Made by a program: the position numbers and the translations under genes. Of a DNA stretch of 64,000 nt, positions 41,270 to 49,842 are shown piece by piece (within the stretch, counting starts at the first letter, position 1; every line of letters begins with the position of its first letter). This DNA is from Luminiphilus sp. (lineage in GTDB: Bacteria > Pseudomonadota > Gammaproteobacteria > Pseudomonadales > Halieaceae), in contig JAQWUD010000038.1 in assembly GCA_029242325.1 (NCBI GenBank), forward strand, positions 164,791 to 228,790, in the 5' to 3' direction. The notes under the pieces are model-generated. The model did not search any database. It was given only the letters and a program-made list of their open reading frames with translations, and was not told the origin of the DNA.

Positions 41270-42303
41270 ATGCGCCCGTTTTCAGCACCGATGTGTATCC
41301 CGCACAGTGGCTTCGCCCAACGGTTGATTTTTTGCTCCGCACCCAGCGTGCGTCGGGCGAGATCCCCTGGTTTGAGGGTGGCCATACAGACCCGTGGGAT
41401 CACGTCGAGGCCGCGATGGGCTTGAGTATTGCCGGTGAGACAGCGGCGGCAATCCGCGCGTATGAGTGGTTGTCCACAATGCAACTTAAAGACGGGAGTT
41501 GGTGGGCCTGTTACCGTGACGGCAAGCCTGATCAAACGGTGGAGCGCCGGGAAACCAATTACGTTGCCTATGTTGCCACGGGTGTCTGGCATCATTTTTT
41601 GATCACGGGGAATCGGGTATTTCTCGAGAGACTGTTCCCAACGGTATCTGCCGCGCTCGATTTTGTTTTGCGCTACCAAAGCCAAGAGGGAGAAATTGAC
41701 TGGGCGGTTGACCCGTCGGGCCGGCCTTTGGGCGATGCATTGGTGACCGGTTGCAGCTCAATATATAAGTCACTCGAGTGCGGGATCCTGATTGCGGACG
41801 AGCTGGGGATTGCGCAGCCGGGGTGGCAATTGGCTCGCGATCAATTGAGGCGAGCGTTACGCGATCGACCGCAGCGCTTTGATCGCACCTGGGAAAGCAA
41901 GGCGCGGTATGCCATGGATTGGTTTTACCCCATTCTCGCTGGCGTGATGAGTGTCGAGGAAGCCGGGAGCCAGCTGGACCGGCGATGGCAAGAGTTTGTA
42001 GAGCCCGGCCTTGGGTGTCGGTGTGAAAACCATCAGCCATGGGTAACCGTCGCTGAATCTTGTGAGCTCACCCTTGCCCTCTTGGCGGCGGGGCGTCATG
42101 AGCAGGCAGTTGAGCTGTTTGGATGGTTAATGCAGTGGCGCGACACCGATGGTGCCTGGTGGACTGGCTACCAGTTTGCCGAGCGCGTACTCTGGCCGCT
42201 CGAAAAGCCCACCTGGACGGCCGGTGCGGTCTTGTTGGCGGTGGATGCGCTGACGCGACATACCGGTGGCAGTGATTTGTTCGGTGGCGTGACCCTGAGA
42301 TAG
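41266..42303 (+). CDS. predicted alpha/alpha-barrel protein (prenyltransferase/terpenoid-cyclase-like or glycosidase-like), function unknown
   Basis: ATGA overlap with upstream gene; helical repeats such as LLRTQRASGEIPWFEGG, WLSTMQLKDGSWWACY, LRYQSQEGEIDWAVD, LMQWRDTDGAWWTGYQF. Confidence 0.65.
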   Translation: MNAPVFSTDVYPAQWLRPTVDFLLRTQRASGEIPWFEGGHTDPWDHVEAAMGLSIAGETAAAIRAYEWLSTMQLKDGSWWACYRDGKPDQTVERRETNYVAYVATGVWHHFLITGNRVFLERLFPTVSAALDFVLRYQSQEGEIDWAVDPSGRPLGDALVTGCSSIYKSLECGILIADELGIAQPGWQLARDQLRRALRDRPQRFDRTWESKARYAMDWFYPILAGVMSVEEAGSQLDRRWQEFVEPGLGCRCENHQPWVTVAESCELTLALLAAGRHEQAVELFGWLMQWRDTDGAWWTGYQFAERVLWPLEKPTWTAGAVLLAVDALTRHTGGSDLFGGVTLR

Positions 42304-42356
42304 CGCAGGGTAACTATTGGATATCAGGCCCGGAGTGCGCTCCGGCAACCGGGGTT

Positions 42357-42983
42357 TCAACAAGCCACGCGCCTGAGGCCGCGTAGGCTCCCAATTGCGC
42401 CGAGCGATTGAAACAATCCTGACTCCTGAGCAAGTCGCCAGATGGTGAACGGCGCTTGCCCACCCTCTGCGGGGTCGGGAAAAACATCGTGTATCGCGAG
42501 GATCCCGCCGGCGCAGACACGAGGTGCCCAACAGCGATAATCGATAAGGGCGGATGCAAGACTGTGTTCGCCGTCGATAAATACCATTCCCAGATCACCC
42601 GACCAGTGACGCGCAAATGTAGCGCTATCCGAAACGATTGGGATCACGGATGGCTCCAGTCCTGCGCCTGCAATATTGCGGCGGAAAGCGTGCAGCGAGT
42701 CGAAGCGGCCATCGGTATCGAGCAGATCCGAGTCGTGATAGCTCTCTCCTGGTTGGTGCTCTTCAGAGCCGCGGTGGTGGTCCAACGCAAGGACAATGCT
42801 GTTGGCCTCTCGCGCAGCTTGTGCCAGCCAAATGGTTGAGCGGCCACAGTAACTGCCCACCTCCAGTAGCGGTCCCAGTGGCGCAGCATCGAGGCCCCAA
42901 TCAAACAATTGCCGGCCCTCATTGTCGGCGAGAAAGCCGGTGACATTGGGGCTTGGAGGCTGGGGCACAACTGAGGGGGGCAT
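42357..42983 (-). CDS. class I SAM-dependent methyltransferase (Methyltransf_24-like)
   Basis: LLEVGSYCGRSTIWLAQAA, LGMVFIDGEHSLASALIDYRCWAPRVCAGGILAIHDV. Confidence 0.85.
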   Translation of the reverse strand: MPPSVVPQPPSPNVTGFLADNEGRQLFDWGLDAAPLGPLLEVGSYCGRSTIWLAQAAREANSIVLALDHHRGSEEHQPGESYHDSDLLDTDGRFDSLHAFRRNIAGAGLEPSVIPIVSDSATFARHWSGDLGMVFIDGEHSLASALIDYRCWAPRVCAGGILAIHDVFPDPAEGGQAPFTIWRLAQESGLFQSLGAIGSLRGLRRVAC

Positions 42984-43023
42984 GATAGGCTCCGCGTGAT
43001 CAGGTGCTGAGTATACGATTGTC

Positions 43024-44340
43024 TTGAGCGCGCGGACCCGGTTGACCTTTCCAATTAACCGCCAGCTGTATTCGTTGGTGATGTGGCTGTTATCGCCCCT
43101 TGTGTTGGCGCGCCTTTTGTGGCGGAGCCGGCGGCACGCGGGTTATCGTCGCAATCTGCTCCACCGGATCGGGCTGTATGGCACCCATAACACTGTTTCG
43201 CCGGGTGCCAGGGTGTGGATTCACGCCGTCTCAGTCGGTGAGACAGTGGCCGTAGCGCCCTTGCTGGAGCGTCTTCTGCAGCAGCGTCCCGACCTTGAGG
43301 TGCTGGTAACCTCAACGACCCCGACGGGAGTAGAGCAGGTGCGACGCCAATTTGGCGAGCGGGTGGCATCGGATTGGGCGCCCATCGATACGCCGCAGGC
43401 GACGCGGCGTTTTTTCGCGCACTGGCGACCCACGATAGGGGTGCTGATAGAAACCGAGATTTGGCCGAACATGATCGAGCAGGCTTCGCTGCGAGGTGTC
43501 CCCATGTTGTTGCTCAACGCTCGCTTGTCGGCTCGGTCTGCCAGAGGCTACGCGCGCTTGCCCGGTCTAATACGTCAGGCACTGCAGGGCCTGTCTGGGA
43601 TCGCCGCCCAGGAGCGAGCAGACGGGAGACGCTTGCGAGCCTTGGGCGCCAATCCCGACCGGCTCTCCACCACAGGTAACCTCAAGTTTGCGGTCAATGT
43701 GGCGTCGCTGGAGCAGCAAAATGAAATAGAGAGAGCCGTTCTCGGTAGTGAAATCGAGGGGAGGCCCGTCTGGCTCGCTGCCAGCACGCACCCCGGGGAG
43801 GAGGAGGCCATCATCCGCGCCTTTGCTTCACTGAAAGCGGCCGTGCCCACCGCACTACTGATGCTCGCGCCTCGCCACCCGGAGCGCGTCCCCGCGTTGC
43901 TGGCCATCCCTGAGATACAGGGGCGCACAGCGGCGCTCTACAGCACCCAAAGCCCACTCCGACCGGAAACCGATCTTTTGCTGATTGATACGCTAGGCCA
44001 TCTCGGCGCACTCACGGGGTGCGCAGATTTGGTTTTTGTGGGCGGGAGTTTAGTCCCACATGGCGGTCATAACCCGCTTGAAGCAGCCGCTTGGGGGTTG
44101 CCCATTATCACGGGGCCGCATTATGTTAATTTTTCGGGAGTGTATCGCGCACTGTTTCGCGCCGGCGCTGCGCGAAGAGTGGAGGAAAGTGCGCTGGCCA
44201 CAACATTGGTTGAGTTGTTGGGTTCTGGGGGGCGCAACGCCGAGCTCGCGCGCATGGGCGAGTGCGCGAAAGCGGTTCAGTCAGCTCAGCACGGTGTGCT
44301 GGACCGTCAGTGGGCCATTTTGCAGGCCCATTTGCCCTGA
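43024..44340 (+). CDS. waaA: 3-deoxy-D-manno-octulosonic acid transferase
   Basis: VWIHAVSVGETVAVAPLLERLL, IGVLIETEIWPNMI, FVGGSLVPHGGHNPLEAAAWGLPIITGPHYVNF. Confidence 0.95.
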   Translation: MSARTRLTFPINRQLYSLVMWLLSPLVLARLLWRSRRHAGYRRNLLHRIGLYGTHNTVSPGARVWIHAVSVGETVAVAPLLERLLQQRPDLEVLVTSTTPTGVEQVRRQFGERVASDWAPIDTPQATRRFFAHWRPTIGVLIETEIWPNMIEQASLRGVPMLLLNARLSARSARGYARLPGLIRQALQGLSGIAAQERADGRRLRALGANPDRLSTTGNLKFAVNVASLEQQNEIERAVLGSEIEGRPVWLAASTHPGEEEAIIRAFASLKAAVPTALLMLAPRHPERVPALLAIPEIQGRTAALYSTQSPLRPETDLLLIDTLGHLGALTGCADLVFVGGSLVPHGGHNPLEAAAWGLPIITGPHYVNFSGVYRALFRAGAARRVEESALATTLVELLGSGGRNAELARMGECAKAVQSAQHGVLDRQWAILQAHLP

Positions 44341-45783
44341 TTATTCGCTTGCGTCGGAAGCAGTGGGGGCCGCGGGTTCTAGCAGGAAGCTTTCAAGCCG
44401 CGCAATATCCTCTGGCGAGAGTGTGCCGGCCACTTCTTTGAGTCTTAACGAGTTGATGACGAAGTCGTACCGACTATTGGCGTAATCCCGTTGCGCAGCA
44501 AACAGTTTGTTTTGTGCGTTCAGCACATCAACGATGTTGCGTGTGCCGACTTCATAACCTGCCTGCGTGGCATCAACGGCACTCTGACTGGAAACGATGG
44601 ATTGTTTGCGCGCGTTGACCCGAGACACATCGGACATCACAGTCATATGCAGTGACCGAGCTTGGGTGACGGTATTACGTGACAAATTGATTCGCGTTTC
44701 TCGGGCGGCATTAAACTGCTCTGCAGCGCGGCGCCGATTGGCGCTGATGGCTCCACCGGCCGCCAGAGGCACGTCAAAACGAATTTGCCATGACTCGTTA
44801 GTTTGTTCCGAGTCGGGCGCGAAGTTGAATAGGCTATCTGGGTTTTGCCGAATGCTACCGGTGGTTTCTGTGTCCTGATAACGATAGGTTGCCGTGATAG
44901 TCGGCGCATGCCCCATGCGAAACGCTGTCGCATTTTGCCGTGCGGCCTCCTCAGCGAACCGCGCCGCAGCAAGCTGGTTGTTGTTGGATAGTGCAAAGTC
45001 GACCCATGCGCCTCGATCGGCGGGCTCGGGCGGCTTTGGAGCAAACCCCTCTCCCAACACATGAAGGGCGCCGGGGGCCTGACCGGTCAACACCGAAAGG
45101 TTTTCTTTCGCCACCGCGACATTGTTTTCGTCAACAATTCTTGTGACTTGCGCGAGGTCCCGGGCGGCCTCGGCTTCATATACGTCCGTGATGGCGATGA
45201 GGCCCACTTCAAACCGTTGCCGGGTTTGTTCCAGTTGCCGCTCAAAGGCGCGCTCCTGTGCCTGAGACGCGCGCAGATTGTCCTGTGCGCGTAGCACCCC
45301 GAAATAGGCCTGCACCACTCTTACGATCAGGTCCTGTTGCGCCGCCGATAAATTGGCCTCGGCTTGTTGCGAGCTTTCCTTCCCTGCGCGCCAGCCAAAC
45401 CAGGCAGAGAGGTCGAAAAGCGTCTGCGACAGGCTGACGTCGTAACCCTCATTTTCAGTTTCACGGACCGAGGTGACATCAATCTGGTCCAGAGCGTTCG
45501 TTTCTGGGTTGAGATAAACGTTGGGTGATGTGCTGTCGTTCTCGCTGTCAGTGAACGAGTACCCGGCTCTGGCTTGGGGCAAAAGGGGTGCCAACGCGAG
45601 CTTTTCCAGCTCTATGTCAGCGTTATATTGGGCGACGCTGACCTTGAGGAGCGCATCGTTCTCCAGCGCCAACTCATAGATGTCAACCAGTGTGTCGGCG
45701 CGTGCGGAAATGCCCGTCGTGCAGCACAGCGCAGCGGCCAGCCATACAAGCGAGGGGCTAAATTGTCGGCGATCATGAGGCAT
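44341..45783 (-). CDS. TolC family outer membrane efflux protein
   Basis: 480 aa with signal peptide; duplicated TolC-like regions (ALENDALLKVSVAQYNADIELEKLALAPLLPQARAGYSF; GYEVGTRNIVDVLNAQNKLFAAQRDYANSRYDFVINSLRLK). Confidence 0.93.
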   Translation of the reverse strand: MPHDRRQFSPSLVWLAAALCCTTGISARADTLVDIYELALENDALLKVSVAQYNADIELEKLALAPLLPQARAGYSFTDSENDSTSPNVYLNPETNALDQIDVTSVRETENEGYDVSLSQTLFDLSAWFGWRAGKESSQQAEANLSAAQQDLIVRVVQAYFGVLRAQDNLRASQAQERAFERQLEQTRQRFEVGLIAITDVYEAEAARDLAQVTRIVDENNVAVAKENLSVLTGQAPGALHVLGEGFAPKPPEPADRGAWVDFALSNNNQLAAARFAEEAARQNATAFRMGHAPTITATYRYQDTETTGSIRQNPDSLFNFAPDSEQTNESWQIRFDVPLAAGGAISANRRRAAEQFNAARETRINLSRNTVTQARSLHMTVMSDVSRVNARKQSIVSSQSAVDATQAGYEVGTRNIVDVLNAQNKLFAAQRDYANSRYDFVINSLRLKEVAGTLSPEDIARLESFLLEPAAPTASDASE

Positions 45784-45907
45784 GGGATAGAACTTCTATA
45801 AATTTTGGGCACGCGATTCTAACACTCTGAGACCCGTTTTTGCGGCCGCAAAGGGTACAACATTTTTGCTGTTCTTGCTGGCTGTGGCGCTTGGTACACT
45901 CCGCACT

Positions 45908-46393
45908 ATGGTCACTGAACGAAATCGTATTCAGCCACGCCGGCGCGCGCGAAAGGGTTACCAGATAGACCTTTCGGATCTGCACGCACAGTGCGAGGCA
46001 AATTATCATCGCTTGATGCGCTTGTTCCCTGAATACGAACAGCAGAGCGGCTGCGTATTTGCCGCAGGTGAGGTCTCTGTCTCACTTGAGGTGACCGCGC
46101 GAGACCGATATACCACCGATATGCGCCTGCGCTACCAAGGCAAGGCTTCTGCTCTATGGGCAGGCAGTTGCTTCGATTTGCGGCTTTACCACGATGCGCG
46201 CATGGCCGAGGTGGTGCACTGCAGCACGTCCAGACGTTTTGAGGCACGATATCGCTACCCCAACCCTGAAATGCTGCAGCGAGATGAGAAGTTCCAACAA
46301 AACCGCTTCGCTGCCGAGTTGATGGAGTTTTGCCTTCATCACGGCCGCTCGCTGGAAACCAGTCTGCCGGACCCTGACCCAGGCACATCATGA
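45908..46393 (+). CDS. yqiB: DUF1249 (YqiB-like) protein
   Basis: YQIDLSDLHAQCEANYHRLMRLFPEY; upstream of cpdA and parE as in other gammaproteobacteria. Confidence 0.88.
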   Translation: MVTERNRIQPRRRARKGYQIDLSDLHAQCEANYHRLMRLFPEYEQQSGCVFAAGEVSVSLEVTARDRYTTDMRLRYQGKASALWAGSCFDLRLYHDARMAEVVHCSTSRRFEARYRYPNPEMLQRDEKFQQNRFAAELMEFCLHHGRSLETSLPDPDPGTS

Positions 46394-47214
46394 ACCCGTT
46401 GAGTGGCGACGTCAGGTTGGAAACAGCTTCCGTGAGTCGTGTCATTCAGCTCTCGGATACTCATCTGATGCGCGAGCGCGGGGGAAGCCTCGTTGGCATT
46501 GATACCGATCGCTCGCTGGCCGCGGTTTGCCGTCTCATCAAGCAAGTGCTCCCGGTGGATGCCTTGCTTGTGACGGGCGACCTCGCCGGTGATGAAGCTG
46601 ATCAAGCGTATTATCGCTTGTCGGCAATGTTGACACCATTAGAGGCGCCGAGTTTCTGGCTGCCTGGCAACCATGACGCGACCTGGTCATCAGAGCATCC
46701 ACTCAATACACACTTCCGGCGCCGTATTCAGTTGTCCGGGTGGGACATTCTCATGCTCAATACCCAGCAACCTGGTGAAGTTGCAGGCTTGCTGCCCGAT
46801 ACAGAACTGACGGCGTTGGCGGAGGCTGTTGCGAGTGCTCGTGAGACGGGGCGACATCTCTTGGTGGCCACGCATCACCCGTTGAGGGGGGTAGGCTGCG
46901 ACTGGCTCGATGAACAGAGTGTGCAAAATGGCGCTACCGCGCTGTCACTGTTAGCGTCGTTGGGTGCTCGGGCAGTTGTTATTTCTGGTCATGTACATCA
47001 GGATTCTGACCAGACACACTCAGGCGTAAAGTGCCTGACTGTGCCCTCGACTTGCGTGCAGTTTGCACCGCAGTCAGTGCAGTTTCGCGCCGACGAAGAG
47101 GCGCCTGGATGCCGCTTGCTGGAGCTTTATGAGGACGGGAAGTGGCATACTCAGGTGCTGCGTGTGTCTGACGAGGTATTTGCCGCTGATCTTACCTCGC
47201 GGGGGTATGCCTGA
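46390..47214 (+). CDS. cpdA: 3',5'-cyclic-AMP phosphodiesterase (calcineurin-like)
   Basis: VIQLSDTHLM, LLVTGDLAGDEADQAYYRL, WLPGNHDAT, VVISGHVHQD metallophosphoesterase motifs. Confidence 0.93.
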   Translation: MNPLSGDVRLETASVSRVIQLSDTHLMRERGGSLVGIDTDRSLAAVCRLIKQVLPVDALLVTGDLAGDEADQAYYRLSAMLTPLEAPSFWLPGNHDATWSSEHPLNTHFRRRIQLSGWDILMLNTQQPGEVAGLLPDTELTALAEAVASARETGRHLLVATHHPLRGVGCDWLDEQSVQNGATALSLLASLGARAVVISGHVHQDSDQTHSGVKCLTVPSTCVQFAPQSVQFRADEEAPGCRLLELYEDGKWHTQVLRVSDEVFAADLTSRGYA

Positions 47215-47288
47215 TCAGGACGCAGTTTTCGGTGCAGCCTCTGATCCTGTGTCGACAGCCTTCACCATTAACCAAGTTGTAGTGAAAC

Positions 47289-49178
47289 ATGACCCAATAT
47301 AATGCCGATGCCATCGAGGTCCTCACCGGATTAGAACCGGTTCGCAAGCGACCCGGAATGTATACCGATACCACTCGGCCCAACCACCTTGCTCAGGAGG
47401 TGATTGATAACTCGGTTGATGAGGCGTTGGCGGGGCATTGCAGTCAAATTGATGTCACGCTGCACGCAGACGGCTCACTGAGCGCGGTGGATGACGGGCG
47501 CGGCATGCCGGTGGATCTTCATCCTGAGCAGAAGCTACCCGGTGTGGAGGTCATCCTATCCACGCTCCATGCAGGCGGGAAGTTTTCCGATAAAAGTTAT
47601 CAATTCAGCGGCGGCCTCCACGGTGTTGGCGTCTCCGTCGTGAACGCCTTGTCTGAGCGATTGGATGTCACGATTCGTCGGGGCGGCGATGTGTTCAGCA
47701 TGGCGTTTTCCGGAGGCGAGAAGATAGAGGATCTCGATGTGACGGGGAGTTGCGGCAAGCGCAACACCGGAACCGGTATTCGATTCAAGCCGGACCCCCG
47801 GTACTTTGATTCGCCCCACTTTTCGCTTCCCAAGCTCAGTCATGCGTTGCGAGCCAAGGCGGTGCTGTGTCCGGGATTGAGGGTCACACTTACGGACGAG
47901 AAGAAAAAGGAAAAAACCGAGTGGTATTACGAAGACGGAATCGCCGATTATCTTGCAGATGCCACAATCGATTTTCCCGCTATTCCTGAAACACCCTTCA
48001 CGTCTCATTTTGAGGGCGAGACGGAGGCCGTTGACTGGGCAATCCAGTGGTTGCCTGAAGGCGGTGAGGTGGTGGCGGAATCTTATGTCAACCTGATCCC
48101 CACCGCTCAGGGCGGAACGCACGTGAATGGGTTGCGTTCCGGCTTGCTCGATGCGATGCGCGAGTTCTGTGAACTCCGCAACTTGCTGCCAAGAGGCGTT
48201 AAACTCATCGCAGAAGATGTCTGGGATCGTTGCTGTTTCGTGTTGTCATCTAAGTTACGGGAACCCCAGTTCTCTGGTCAAACAAAAGAGCGGTTGTCCT
48301 CGCGCGAGGCGGCGGGCTTCATTTTTGGAGTGGCCAAGGACGCGTTCGGCTTGTGGCTCAACCAGCACACGTCAGACGCTGAGCGACTGGCTGAAATGTG
48401 TATTGAGCGCGCCCAGAGCAGGCTGCGCTCGGCAAAGAAGGTGGTCCGTAAGAAGGTGACTTCGGGCCCCGCTTTACCGGGGAAATTAGCTGACTGCACA
48501 TCTGAAGACCCCAGTCGTGGAGAATTATTTCTTGTCGAGGGTGATTCCGCTGGCGGCTCCGCCAAACAAGCCCGCGACCGGGAGTGTCAGGCGATCCTGC
48601 CGCTGCGCGGCAAGATATTGAATACGTGGGAAGTGGATGTTGGAGAGATTCTCGCCTCGCAGGAGGTCAACAATATCTCCGTCGCGCTGGGTATCGAGCC
48701 GGGGAGTACCGATCTGAGCCAGCTCCGTTACCACAAGGTGTGCATTCTCGCCGACGCGGATTCAGATGGGCTACACATCGCCACGCTGATTTGCGCTTTG
48801 TTTCTGCGGCATTTCCGCCCATTGGTCCGCGCGGGGCATGTATTTGTAGCGATGCCGCCGCTGTATCGAATTGATGTGGGTAAAGAGGTGTATTACGCGC
48901 TGGACGAGTCGGAAAAGAACGGCATTCTCGAACGGTTGGCGGCAGAAAATAAACGGGCCAAGCCGGGGGTGCAGCGCTTCAAGGGGTTGGGCGAGATGAA
49001 CCCGCCCCAGCTTCGCGAGACGACAATGGATCCCGACACGCGTCGCTTGGTGCAGTTGGTGCTGGATGACGCCGGTGATACTGACGGTATATTCGATCTT
49101 TTACTTGCCAAAAAGCGGGCAGGAGATCGCAAGACTTGGCTGGAGCAAAAGGGCGATCTGGCCCAGGTAGCAAGCTGA
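47289..49178 (+). CDS. parE: DNA topoisomerase IV subunit B
   Basis: GHKL ATPase and TOPRIM motifs (LFLVEGDSAGGSAKQARDRECQAILPLRGKILN, QRFKGLGEMNPPQLRETTMDP). Confidence 0.97.
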   Translation: MTQYNADAIEVLTGLEPVRKRPGMYTDTTRPNHLAQEVIDNSVDEALAGHCSQIDVTLHADGSLSAVDDGRGMPVDLHPEQKLPGVEVILSTLHAGGKFSDKSYQFSGGLHGVGVSVVNALSERLDVTIRRGGDVFSMAFSGGEKIEDLDVTGSCGKRNTGTGIRFKPDPRYFDSPHFSLPKLSHALRAKAVLCPGLRVTLTDEKKKEKTEWYYEDGIADYLADATIDFPAIPETPFTSHFEGETEAVDWAIQWLPEGGEVVAESYVNLIPTAQGGTHVNGLRSGLLDAMREFCELRNLLPRGVKLIAEDVWDRCCFVLSSKLREPQFSGQTKERLSSREAAGFIFGVAKDAFGLWLNQHTSDAERLAEMCIERAQSRLRSAKKVVRKKVTSGPALPGKLADCTSEDPSRGELFLVEGDSAGGSAKQARDRECQAILPLRGKILNTWEVDVGEILASQEVNNISVALGIEPGSTDLSQLRYHKVCILADADSDGLHIATLICALFLRHFRPLVRAGHVFVAMPPLYRIDVGKEVYYALDESEKNGILERLAAENKRAKPGVQRFKGLGEMNPPQLRETTMDPDTRRLVQLVLDDAGDTDGIFDLLLAKKRAGDRKTWLEQKGDLAQVAS

Positions 49179-49253
49179 CCGTCCGGCGAGGTATCTACCG
49201 AGTAGTGGCATAACAGCATCACACCAGTAACGGCCAAAAAGGGAGTGCATAAG

Positions 49254-49835
49254 ATGAAAACGCGATTCATGGTGTTGTGTGCCAGCCTTCTGGCTGGCAT
49301 GGCGCCTGCCTGGGCAGACTGGGAGATGGCCGCCGGCTCACAGATCCAGTTTGTGTCCATCAAGAACAATATGATCGGCGAAGTGAGTTATTTTGAGTCT
49401 ATTTCAGGGACGGTGACCGACGCTGGCGCAGTGTCTGTTCAGGTCGCGCTGGCATCCGTCGAGACGAACATTGGCATCCGCAACGAACGTATGCGGGAGT
49501 TCTTATTTGAAGTGGGTGTCTATCCCGAGGCAGCTATTACCGCGCAGCTAGATCCAGAAGTGCTCGCGGCAGCCGTATCTGGCGAGAGTGAGATTCTCTC
49601 GGCAACGCTGCAAATTGATTTGCACGGCCAGATGATAAGTAAGGAGGCATCACTGAAGGTATCGTCCACTGCTCAGGGCTTGAGTGCCACCACCACCCAG
49701 CCTATTTTGCTCACTGCCTCGGAGTTTGAGCTCGAGGAGGGTGTGGCGGCTTTGCAAAAAATTGCCGGCCTTAACGCCATCAGTCGCATCATTCCGGTCA
49801 CCTTCGCGCTGCGGTTTCAGCCCAGCACGCCATAG
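49254..49835 (+). CDS. YceI-like periplasmic protein
   Basis: Signal peptide; WEMAAGSQIQFVSIKNNMIGEVSYFESISGTVTDAGAVSVQVALASVETNIGIRNERMREFLF. Confidence 0.75.
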   Translation: MKTRFMVLCASLLAGMAPAWADWEMAAGSQIQFVSIKNNMIGEVSYFESISGTVTDAGAVSVQVALASVETNIGIRNERMREFLFEVGVYPEAAITAQLDPEVLAAAVSGESEILSATLQIDLHGQMISKEASLKVSSTAQGLSATTTQPILLTASEFELEEGVAALQKIAGLNAISRIIPVTFALRFQPSTP

Positions 49836-49842
49836 CGAACGT

